From: Membranipora membranacea
Taxonomy: Eukaryota > Bryozoa > Gymnolaemata > Cheilostomatida > Membraniporidae
Direction: 5' to 3'
Assembly (NCBI GenBank): GCA_914767715.1
Contig: OU612065.1
Location: forward strand, 19,900,001-19,964,000
DNA: 64,000 nt
Shown: one piece after another, positions 46,333 through 56,433 of the stretch
Numbering within the stretch: position 1 is the stretch's first letter
Layout of the letters: every line of letters begins with the position of its first letter
Program-made: the position numbers and the translations under genes
Notes under the pieces: generated by a model
Told to the model about the DNA's origin: nothing
Databases searched by the model: none
What the model saw: the letters and a program-made list of their open reading frames with translations, nothing else

Positions 46333-47024
46333 ATGTTCGCTGTTGCTCTGATTCTTCTCCTATCTGTACAGCTAGCTCCAGTAACTTCTGCTAAGCTGAA
46401 CAGAAAATGTCCTGGTGACTATCAGAAAATTGTGCACGCTGATGGTTACGAAACCTGTTTCTGGATCCCCGACACGAAGGGAGATTATCTTGAAGCCAAA
46501 GCCATATGCAGAAATAATACTGAAGGCAAGCTGGTGACAGCAGAAACTGCATGGAGAAGAGACAACCTCAAACAATTCCTAAAAGAGAACACAAACGGTA
46601 TGACCTTAATACATATATTCACAATAGTCTAGAAGCATACCCTGTGTTTTGTGATATCATATAAGTCATGACCCAAATATATTTCCAGTAGTCGGAGAAG
46701 ATTTTTGATTATATCATCAGTTATTCTTTGGATGTCAAATCTAGCTTTCTGTCTATATTTTTAGACTCAGGCTTCCTTTTTATCGGTGCTCAAGAGGACC
46801 TCTATAAGGGGACGTTTGTTTGGGATGGATTCAGCACAGCACCATTCTGGAGCAGAGAAAACATACAACTTTACCCAGAGATGACATCTTCCTGGAGATG
46901 GGGTGAGCCTGACAACACCAACGGCAACGAGCAGTGTGTATGCCCAAAGACAGATGGCAAATGGAATGATTGCAAGTGTGTTAGGGCCTCAAGAGGATTC
47001 ATTTGTGAAGTAAGGGACTTCTAA
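46333..47024 (+). CDS. Secreted C-type lectin, two exons (intron 1 absent), intact
   Basis: Exon 1 46333-46597 holds both the signal peptide (MFAVALILLLSVQLAPVTSA) and the first half of the domain (KCPGDY, YETCFWI, AKAICRNN, TAETAWRRDNLKQFL). In its paralogues an intron separates these parts. Exon 2 46765-47024 (acceptor tttttag) has SGFLFIGAQE, FVWDGFSTAPFW, WRWGEPDNTN, NEQCVCPKTDGKW, NDCKC, FICEVRDF, stop TAA. The protein has 174 residues. All domain cysteines, the WND motif and the extra CxC..CxC pair are present, with EPD at the ligand position. AATAAA lies 66 bp after the stop (47090). It is probably secreted. The gene lies in a 5.6-kb block missing from the left duplication copy. The orphan exon at 24.8 kb is its closest relative here. 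Confidence 0.9.
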
Positions 47025-47757
47025 AGTGCTTGTTTACCTACTTCTATTGCTGTGATGAAAGATTATGGATTTTTTCCTACTTTCACCGGAATAAATCTCT
47101 GAATGAGAAACAATATAATTGCCTCATTTCTTTAGGCGAAGTTTAAAACACTGCTTTCATTACCTTCCATTGTCCTGGACTTCTGTAATTATACAAAACG
47201 TGGTTGACTCAATAGCTGCTGGAACCCTCTCTCGCTGCAATCAGCTGTCTGCAATGTTAGCCTCTGCGGAATCATTTGCTGTTAGTTTTTGATATTTATA
47301 TTAAGAGAAGTGAAATATATATAAATGGTATGACCAGTTGACTAGTCTAATTTAGTTCACTGGAATGGACACAAAAAATAGTCCAAGGCAAACAAAAATC
47401 AAGCGATGTGCAGAAATGGTTGTAGGACAGAAATAAGACAAATTTTTGGACTTAATGTCGAGAGTATTGTTGCTATTGCCAAAACCATACAGCCCTAAAA
47501 AATCAAAACACAGTATCTTCGAAATTTGAAATTTGTTAGGAGAGGAAAATGCAACCGTGAGCTTGGAAAACGCTGTATCCGAGAAAAGATTCAAACTTCC
47601 TTCATCTATGCAGCTGTCACATAGAAAATGAAGATCACACCAAGATTTTACGTCTTTGATATATGTTGAACGGAGTGGCAGGCTTATCTAGCAATAAAGA
47701 ATAATAGTATAAGAATAAGAATACAGTGCAATATAATAAAATGAAGTACTATATAGA
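47025..47757. other. No gene recognised
   Basis: The 3' flank of the lectin gene. Short frames only. Confidence 0.4.
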
Positions 47758-47762
47758 ACTCA

Positions 47763-48248
47763 GGGGCGTATATTCTAAAAAAATTCACTCACTGACTTTT
47801 TAGAGATGAAGATAATAATGATCGGGCACAGCCCGATCCACACGTCGTAGGCCTGGCGGATGTGGGAGGGGCGCTTAACCACGGAAATTTTTGCATATCG
47901 GTAGCAAAATAGTATTTCAATAGCTCACTGAGCTGTTGGGTACTTTCAGAAAACAACTCAATAGCAGTAGAAGATTACGGTAAAAATGCTCCAGTTATAA
48001 AGCACCAATTTGAAAAAAATCAGATCTCGTTGGGATTTGAACCCGCAACATTCTTAATAAAAAGTGTATACTAGGCAGACGCTCTACACACTGAGCTATT
48101 CAGCCTGACTTAAAAGATGTACTTTGATACGGGAGTTATAGGTGAGGAATTATAGCTAGTAAGCTGCACCCAGTCCCAATGACTTGCACACAGTAATCAC
48201 GGATTTTTATTCACGGATATCCGTGGTCCGTGATTGCTAATATACGCC
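47763..48248. mobile_element. MITE-like element with 10-bp TIRs and a tRNA-like insert
   Basis: The ends GGCGTATATT (47765-47774) and AATATACGCC (48239-48248) are perfect inverted repeats, with a possible 5-bp duplication ACTCA at 47758-47762 and 48249-48253. There is no ORF. A tRNA-like sequence lies inside. Near the right end a small palindrome (cacggatatccgtg) can fold. The element is 486 bp. Confidence 0.6.
48022..48105 (-). repeat. tRNA-derived sequence
   Basis: On the minus strand, an A box (TAGCTCAGTGTGTAGAGC, about 48081-48098) and a B box (GGGTTCAAATCCC, 48032-48044) are excellent. The 5' end ggctgaa has no complementary 3' end, and the region between the boxes is too long and unpaired for a normal anticodon arm. 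It is a tRNA pseudogene or SINE head rather than a working tRNA. Confidence 0.75.
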
Positions 48249-48253
48249 ACTCA

Positions 48254-51200
48254 CTGAACTCAATCCTGGAACAGCAGCTCACTCATAGCCTTATAAACAG
48301 TAATCACTCAATTTAGGAATACTTACTTGATTTTATGAACTCCTCAATCCTCTAATAATTTAAGTTTATAGATGTCTATGTGAAATGCTATGTGATTGGC
48401 TGTCCCTAGTAGAGGGTGCCATCTTTACTGTATGACCACGTGACAGTCACCTGACTAAAACCGTTACAACAAGATGCATTCTTCCGGATATAATGCAGTC
48501 TCTAACAAAATAATCATTGATTTATGGATTTGTTTCATAGTGTTTCATTGTTTTATATTATCAAGACAGGCATAAATAAAAGTTGTTATGTTCGAAATAA
48601 CAACCAAATAAAAGAAAAAGACACTAGTTTATACAAATTGTTGCTCACAGAAAATTGATTTTTTTAATAATCAAACATTGCGCAAACTCCAAAAAGCTAC
48701 TAGGGACTGAGCTCGATGTCAAATGAAAATTGTGAGAATGTCTATTGGAAAATACAGCTCCCTGATTGGAGAATGGTGAGTTGAAAATGCTATTCTAAGA
48801 ATAGGACAATTAAATGACGCCACTGTATAGAACAATATAGTATGATACCATTTATATTGTTACATTGACAGTGAATGGAAAAAAGGAATAAAAACACAAA
48901 AGTTAATGCAAAGAAAGGAATAATATAGTTTATGCACTAAATATGTAGCATCAAATGCCGATTAAAAATTAAGGTCATTGCACTGCTAACTGCTGATGCA
49001 ACTTTCTGCAAAAATTTGCACCAAAGGTTGTCGACGAGTACTTTGTCTTAAGATAGTAATTTGAAGCCCTCACTTTACCCAGCAGTGTATCGCTATACAA
49101 TTTTGCACTCGTTAGGCTGACACCAGTCCTATTATTTACAGCAAAATGGTTCATCAGATTGAGAAAAATTTTAACTTTATTATTATATCAGGAAAACGAG
49201 AAAGGGAAGAACAAATGGTATTTGAATGATTCTTGAACAGAAATTAAATGGTGTGTTGGTGAAGGAAGATGCTATCACTTTTTACTAAATAAGATCGCTC
49301 AAAATGGAACTGCGTGAAAAAAAGCAGTCAAATTACAAAATGTTCACAGAATTCCATCGATTACTATACCAGCGTGACATAGGCTTGTTGTAATAGGCAA
49401 TAGAAATCAATCATTTAGTATTCTTTCCTATAGGGAGTTGGCAGTTGAAATGGGTTGTGGTTTATGGTAATCCTTTCAGCAGACGAATCAAGTATGGAAT
49501 TATACCAGTTGCATCAAATGCTGTTAGCCATCGCTGTGGGGCTGAATTTTACCATGATGATCCCTTGGTCGTCTGATTCTTAATTAAACCAGTTGACAAG
49601 CTCTGTGTAGGCGATACTGATAAAGCTGTATTTTGTCTGTTACATAGACCTTTACTTGCTAGCTAAGCTTGCTATGAGACATGTCTAGCATTCCTTTCAG
49701 GTCAGTTGAAAATTATTTACATAATTGTATACTAACTTGTCGCTCAGCTTTTGTGATTTCCAATGTAAAAAGGTTGGCAAACTTTGGTAAAAATACATTT
49801 GGTTTCCATCAATGTATCTAAGCACAATCAGGGAAAAATTTCAGTATATGACTTGACTAATAAATTGTCCTTCAGTTGACTAAAGTGTCTATACTGTGAT
49901 GAAGGCCTGCTGATAAAATGAGTCCAATAAAGTGATTCACTGAAAATTTTCAACGTAAGGATAGCTAGTGCTGATAGTCAATCAGAGAGCAGCAGCAGTA
50001 TAATGTCCCCTGTGCAGTACATTTTGCGCAATGTATAGGGATGTGAGGCAGATTTGAGGTGCATGCCAAAATGATATGATAATCATTCTTGTGAAAATGT
50101 TTTGGGCCATCACCATAGCAGGCACATCTAGCCATGACTCGGGATTCTCAGAAGCCTGAGGTGTGGTGTCAAAGTTGAATTACATCTTTCACTTTCCAGT
50201 CTGAAGATTTGAGCACAAAATTCAGAGATCAGGATGAGCAAAGAACGATGAGTTTAGCCAGGGGGAAACAGGAGACTGCCATAATTTAAATATTAGTTAT
50301 AGTGATTGATCTATAATGGTAAATTTCAAAAAATTTGACCGGTGTTTCATTTTACTGGTAACAGTCGGCTAAATGAAAGTGAAATAAGTATAGAAACATT
50401 GAACATTCATTAGCTTCACGGCAGTTTTCTTAATTGTTATTTGATTGTCTGTCATCCTCATGTGTACCTCATGTATACCACAAAAATAAATGCAATAAAA
50501 TTTCATTGTTATCGATAATACTGTTCTTCATTTCCTTGTATATACTCATCCAGGATGCATTGAGATGTGTTAGGATGCAAAGCCAGTTATTGTAAAGTCA
50601 TATTTGTGGAAAGCATGGAGTGTTATTCGATCCTTTGTTTCCAGATCAAATTAACGCTGACCTGCTAGCAAATGATAATTGGCAAAATATTGACTTATAG
50701 GAACATTGGTTAGTCAAAAGACATCTTTTAGTATTTACACTTTTAGATTTGTAGACAGCAATCGTATTACAGCTTTCAATTAGTTTTATAGTCCCACCAA
50801 GTGTCATTACTAGAAGTGCTGGACAACAATTTCTGGATTTCTTGGCTTTGCTGAAATGAAGACCATTTTTCAAGCACTTTAGCACCCCCAGTAAGAAATA
50901 AAGACAAGTGTGACTATCCGGCAGTATCAGCAAGTATCAACCAAGGAAATATGTATGTATTCCAATCACAAAGGAACATAATGAGGGGCCCAAATCTCAA
51001 ATTGATTTCAATTGTAACATTGCCCTTTACATTTGAGAATATAACTCAGTTTTGATGGTTATAAGGATTTGAGGAAGTTGAGAGGAGATGTGAGGCCGAG
51101 GCCAGGCCAGGCCAGGCCTTCAGTGCACCATTGAAGAGAGGCGTATACAAATATATAATGCATTGAGCATCTGTAGCATTTAATACTTATATCTGAATTT

Positions 51201-51550
51201 CTGACTTTCGAGAGTTGATCTCTAGGTTTGTAACAAATATTAACTGGTTATATCAGTAATGGATACAGATACATTGTACATCTGTACAATGTCGAATAAC
51301 TGTTTGTCTAAAATATTAAAGATAATTTCAAAGCTACAGGAATAAAGATAAAAGAAAGACAACTTCGCCTTATCCTTACTAAGCCCCATCCAATCCTTGC
51401 CCCATCCAAATGCTGTTTGTTGTAAATTCTGCTGCATCCAAACTTACCAATAATTAAACTGTGTTGGATCACACTAAACCCCGTCCAAATGTGCTCACAA
51501 AAACTTAAATCTGGCATCATCAGCAATTTTTTTTTTTATTTCCGGTACTC
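48254..51550. other. No gene recognised
   Basis: AT-rich sequence. The only structured part is a short AGGCC repeat at 51092-51118. Confidence 0.45.
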
Positions 51551-51556
51551 ACTGCA

Positions 51557-51808
51557 GATGATGGAACCAACCTCTATTATTTTAATCCTTGTCCCATTCA
51601 TAACTTGTTGGTTAAAATGATATAACATCTACAGATCAAATACCCGACTGAAAAAGTGGTGTGGCAGTATACAGGTCATATTTTCTCTGAATTGGTAAAT
51701 GGACATGGGGCAACATTAAAGCTTTCAGAACTCTAGAGGGTTCCCTCAAGACTATGGTCAGGCTGTGTGACTCTGCTCTTAAATGTATCAGTCAGTCAGC
51801 AGTACACC
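51557..51808. repeat. Segmental duplication block C, right copy
   Basis: Matches 10036-10289 in the same orientation, from gatgatg.aacc to cagcagtacacc. It lies 5.6 kb right of block B here, whereas in the left copy the two blocks are joined. Confidence 0.85.
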
Positions 51809-52430
51809 AGCTTTATCCTAATGAAATATGACACCTCAAAGTTATATATCCTGAAGATTATATGTAAGAGATACTTAATTGTTTGATGGCTGTTTGTCAT
51901 GTTGGTTTAAAACACAATCATATCCATGTTCACACATTGACACAGTACTCTCAATTGGTAATAATATTTTGTCTGCATGATTGTATGTGTACCGGTAATT
52001 TGGAGTCGCTTCCCCTCACATGTGGTCTACAAGTGGTATTTTATGTTTGATTTTTGTTTGTTAGGGAATGGTGAGTGCTATTCGATAATTTATCTCAACT
52101 GAGAGAAAATATGTAAATGATTATTGGAGGATGGCCACACTCTGGATGGAATGCTGGATTCGTTGACTATAAACAAAGAGCCAAGAAAAAGAAATGCCAT
52201 GATATTGGTTTATTGTGGAAACTTTGATAATGTGTAACATCAGTTAAATTTGCAAAGTTGGTCATCATTTTTTAAAGTATTTGAAAAAAGTTACAGTATA
52301 GCATCCACATCAGTAGTGGCTCAGAAATAACATAGAAACTTTATTAATGTCGGACATGCAAACTCTTACATCGTGATTTAAATTTTTTGTCAATTTCCAG
52401 ATCAAAGGACATTCCGATACTTTTCGCAGC
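51809..52430. other. 3' flank of a minus-strand lectin gene; no other gene seen
   Basis: It contains the likely poly(A) signal of the 52.4-kb gene (AATAAA on the minus strand at 52340-52345). Confidence 0.4.
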
Positions 52431-52434
52431 TAAC

Positions 52435-53883
52435 TCAGAAGGGTCTTACTTCACAAATGAACAATCTCTCGGCACTGGTACATTTACAATCATTCCATAA
52501 GCCATCTGTCTTTGCACAAACACATGACTCATCTAAATTGCTGTTGTCGGGCTCACAACAACGCCATGATGATGCAACCTCAGGGAATAGAGCTGGTAAT
52601 ACTCTGTTCCAGAATTGTGCTGTGCTAAATCCGTCCCAGAAGAATTTCATTGTGCCATCCTTCACTTGAGCTCCGATGTAAATGAAGTCCGAGTCTGCAA
52701 TTGTTAACAAATATGAGCAATTCAACTTAAAATCAATTCACCACATCCTGTGAAATATGTAATGTAAGAAAAGTGTTGAGACTTTATTGTTGAGTTATAC
52801 CACTTGTGTCTGGCAAAACTGCCATTTTTGGAAATTCAGCAAAATGAGAATTTTTGATTCTTCATAATGTAAAACTTTGCTGTAACACTGTGTACAGAGT
52901 ACGTCTTATTAACGTATATTGTGTTAACTTACTTTTTGTGGCTGTCTTTAGGAATTTTCTGAGGTTGACTCTTCTCCATTCTTCTTCTGCTGTTACCAAT
53001 TTTCCATTATCATAGCCATGGCAGGCAACTCTAGCTTCAGCATAATTCTTCTTTGCGCTGCTTATCTTTAGGCAGGAGGAACCGTCAGCATGCCCTATTA
53101 ACTTGTACTCACTGGGGTATTTGACGTTACCTAAAAGTGATTGAATTGATAAATTGGTAAAGCATTTGCTATTTACTTAACTTCTAATATAGGTATCCCA
53201 ATCCACGTGCCACACCTGTTTGTAAGATGGATGGTTTTTAGGATTGTAATTGAATGTAATGGTATGGTATGTCAATGCATTTGTTAATCACATCAATGTG
53301 ATAGCCGCGGACAAAGTAGCCCTCAGGTATCAATCATCATGATAGATAGATCAAAAGCTAACAAGATTGAACAGAATGTACATTTGTATGGATAATATAT
53401 GTTTTGAATTGCAATTTGCAATACCCAAGCAAACAAACATGATAATATGCACATTATTCAAGTTAAAGTCAGGTTATAATTTGTTTGTCTGGACAAGCAT
53501 TGTTGTGTGGATATGGAGGGGTGGCAAATATCGCCTCTGTTTTCTTCTCTATTAAAGAAAGTTTAAGATTTCATATCAAAGAAAGTAAAAACAACTGAAG
53601 ATAACCCAACTTACTTCTTTTCTTGTTAATTTGAGTAGCTTCATGATGAGATTAAACTGTTTGAGCAAGAGCTTTGTTCTCCTTACTGGCAAACCAACAA
53701 TGTTTGGTTAGGTAGATTCATGAAAGACAAATACATTTAATTTTTAATCCACAAAAATAGTGATTTTGATTTAATTAATATATATATCTATATATAGATT
53801 GAAGAAGGCTTGAATTAAAGATTTAACCTACCTGTAGCGGAAGCAAGGGGAACAGCACAACAGTCACAGCACTGTCAAAGCAT
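52435..53883 (-). pseudogene. C-type lectin with intact domain exons but damaged signal exon
   Basis: Exon 2 53130-52933 (acceptor ttttag, donor GTAAGT) and exon 3 52694-52435 (acceptor attgcag, stop TGA) encode a full domain: SSCLKISS, ARVACHG, TAEEEWRRVNLRKFL, FIYIGAQ, FFWDGFSTAQFW, CEPDNSN, DESCVCAKTDGLW, NDCKC, LFICEVRPF. The first conserved Cys is Tyr (VKYPSEY), while its partner in SSCL is kept. The only candidate signal exon, 53883-53832 with a GTAGGT donor, is 52 bp instead of 55 and has TGA as its third codon. A hydrophobic stretch is readable only in another frame (AVTVVLFPLLPLQ). The gene is therefore either a recent pseudogene or uses another start. EPD and WND are kept. Confidence 0.75.
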
Positions 53884-54229
53884 ATAATCTTATTAATCTG
53901 CAATAAAATATAGTCTCATGACTGTGCAATCGGTGATCTTTATCGATTCTAAAATGCATGGTGACAGGCTGCTCCTTCTCCTTAAGATCATCAGTCTGTG
54001 GCTTATGTTTATTTTGAGGTGATATATTCAATCTATGAACAGTTGAGAACATCCAAATAAAATAAGTTAATTATTAATCCTTTCATACAAAGTGCTAAAA
54101 AATGGAGTTGTGTTATTAGAATTTCTACGATTTTCAGATTACATAACTGATTGTGCGTTGAATCATAAGATCGATTGATTCATCTCATTTGCATGCAATT
54201 CTTTGTTATAATTTTCTCGTCAAGGGAAT

Positions 54230-56433
54230 GGAAGTACAACTAGGAAGAATTTGTCAGGTAGTTCAGAGACATCGCATCAGCAAACAGCAACTGACATGAA
54301 CAAATCATTGCATCACCGCATGGAAAATATTGAAAACTTTATCTCTGACCTGATTGACAAGCATGCTCAAGTTAAAACATAAAGAGTGTGAGGGGCTGAA
54401 AACCAGTGGCTTTTCCCTGATATTCAGCATCTCATTAATTTAAGAAACAAATTTCACAAGAGGGTATTCAAGGATATACCTAATCCAACTACAGCGCAAG
54501 TCAAACAGTTCAACAAGTTTCGAAACTTTGTTACAAATAAAATTAGGAATGCTTGAAAGACTTTATAAATGACTCGTTATCTAAAGGTGAAAAAAAAAAT
54601 TTCACCTGCCTGAAATCACTGACAGGAAAAAAGAAATCCTCTGATCAAATGGAAAAAATTAGCTATCAAAACTCTACCTACACCTCAAACTCTGACAAGG
54701 CAAATGCCCTTAATAGATATTTCACCACGGTCGCTGGACAATCGGTTTTTATTCCTAAGATCGATCCACAACCTGACCATTTCCAGGGTCCAAATTTCTC
54801 TTTCACATATGTTGAGAGCGAAACAATCTACAAACTGATTAAGTCCTTCAAACCAAATAAACGTGGTGGCTTGACCATGTTTCCAGCTTCCCTGTACCAA
54901 ACTGTTGCAGACCTATTAGCTCTTCCCATAGCCCTGATCATTAACATATGCTACAAGGAATCAATATTCCCTGACTGCCTAAAAACAGCCCTGGTCACCC
55001 CACTCTTTAAGAAGGGCGATAAAACAGACCCTTGCAACTACAGACCAATTTCCAGTCTGCCAATCATATCAAAGGTGTTTGAGCTAGATATGAAAAATCA
55101 AATTATGACCTTTATCGAAACACATGGAATACTCTCGGATCGACAATTTGGTTTTCGTAAGCACCATTCCAGTGAACAGTTACTACTTTCTCTTTTACAA
55201 AATTGGGGAACAACGCTAACAACCGTCAACCGAATTTCATAGGTGCACTCTCTTTGGACGTACGTAAAGCATTTGACACTATAAACCATGGACAACTCAT
55301 CCACACTCTAAAGCGACTAAATTTTGCAGAGTCAACAATCCTATCTTGTCTTTCACATCGAACCCAAATCATGAAAGTTGATGATGATCAGTCCAGTGCA
55401 CTACCGATTACATGTGGAGTACCCCAAGGAAGTGTTCTAGGCCCAACCTTAACAAGCACAAAACTGCTTTCGCTTACGCTGATGACAACATTATTTACTA
55501 CACAGCAACAGATATCTCTACCTTAATGGATAAATCTTAGTCATTGATGAGAAAAGTATCAAATTGGTATTCAAACAATCACCTTCAACTCAACTTATCC
55601 AAAACCCAATACTGTATTTTCTCAAATAGAAAAGTAGATGATTTTTACTACTGTGGAAAATTCGCTCAATCTTCTTGATTCAGAACTTAGTTTAACCCCT
55701 CAGGCTAATGCCACCGCCTCTAAAGCAAACAAAATGGTCTACTTGTTATCAAAACTAAAAAAATACATGACAGTAGAAAGCTCATTGAAGACTTACAAAT
55801 CACTGATCAGACCTATAGTAGAATACTGCTCATCATTGTACCTTGATGGTTTAGCCAAAAATTCAGAAACATAAGAAAAAGTGCAAATAAAGCAATCAGA
55901 ATTATAACTTCAGTCCCCAAACAATTTTCTTTCACATCTGGCCGCTTACTCCTAAATTTACATACTCTCCACAGTAGAAGGAATTTTCGTTTCCACAAGT
56001 TTGTCAAATCGAGGGTCCATAAAGGCCGTGCATCCAAGCACATACTTCATCTTGTTAGCAAATCAAACAGACATACACAATCACTTTGTAGCAACTGTAC
56101 AATAATTAAACCCTCATTTAGATCAAACCTAGGCAAGTCAGCCTTTTTAAATATGTTTCATACATTTGTAACTAAATCAGCCAAGCCTCATGAATCATTA
56201 TCATTTAATCCTACCTAATGTTATTAACTTGTATTTTTGTTCGCCACTCTCTGTTTCTTCTTTTCTTTTTTCATCTTATTCATGCAATTTATGTTACCAT
56301 GCTTTCATTATCCTACTCACTATATATATATAGTATGTAACACCCTACCACTTATATCTGTGTGAGGTCAACAAGTTATTTTGAATTTTTCATTATAAAC
56401 TTTTAGAAAACCTCAATAAATGAATAAATAAAT
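54230..56433 (+). mobile_element. CR1/Jockey-like LINE, 5'-truncated and degenerate
   Basis: It carries the end of an endonuclease-RT linker, reverse transcriptase motifs and a C-terminal part in several frames. The 3' end is aaaacctcaataaatgaata followed by an aaataaat-type short repeat tail (56415-56433), as in CR1-like elements. The 5' border is uncertain. No target-site duplication was recognised. Confidence 0.88.
54553..55530 (+). pseudogene. LINE reverse transcriptase, frameshifted
   Basis: The first frame (54553-55242) has the conserved region PLFKKGDKTDPCNYRPISSL and LSDRQFGFRKHHSSEQ. A frameshift near 55205 moves to a frame with ALSLDVRKAFDTINH and GVPQGSVLGPT. Another shift is needed to reach FAYADDNIIYY (about 55468-55502), the catalytic YADD box. 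Further codons (LQLNLSKTQYCIFSNR) follow in a new frame. It is not a host gene. Confidence 0.9.

Noticed and set aside
48022-48105. Possible functional tRNA gene
   Set aside because: The pol III boxes are good, but the acceptor ends do not pair and the anticodon arm does not fold.
52457-52669. Open frame on the plus strand over a lectin exon
   Set aside because: Antisense shadow of the minus-strand lectin last exon. The same applies to 24788-25024, 36252-36560 and, on the minus strand, 61003-61296 and 46372-46575.
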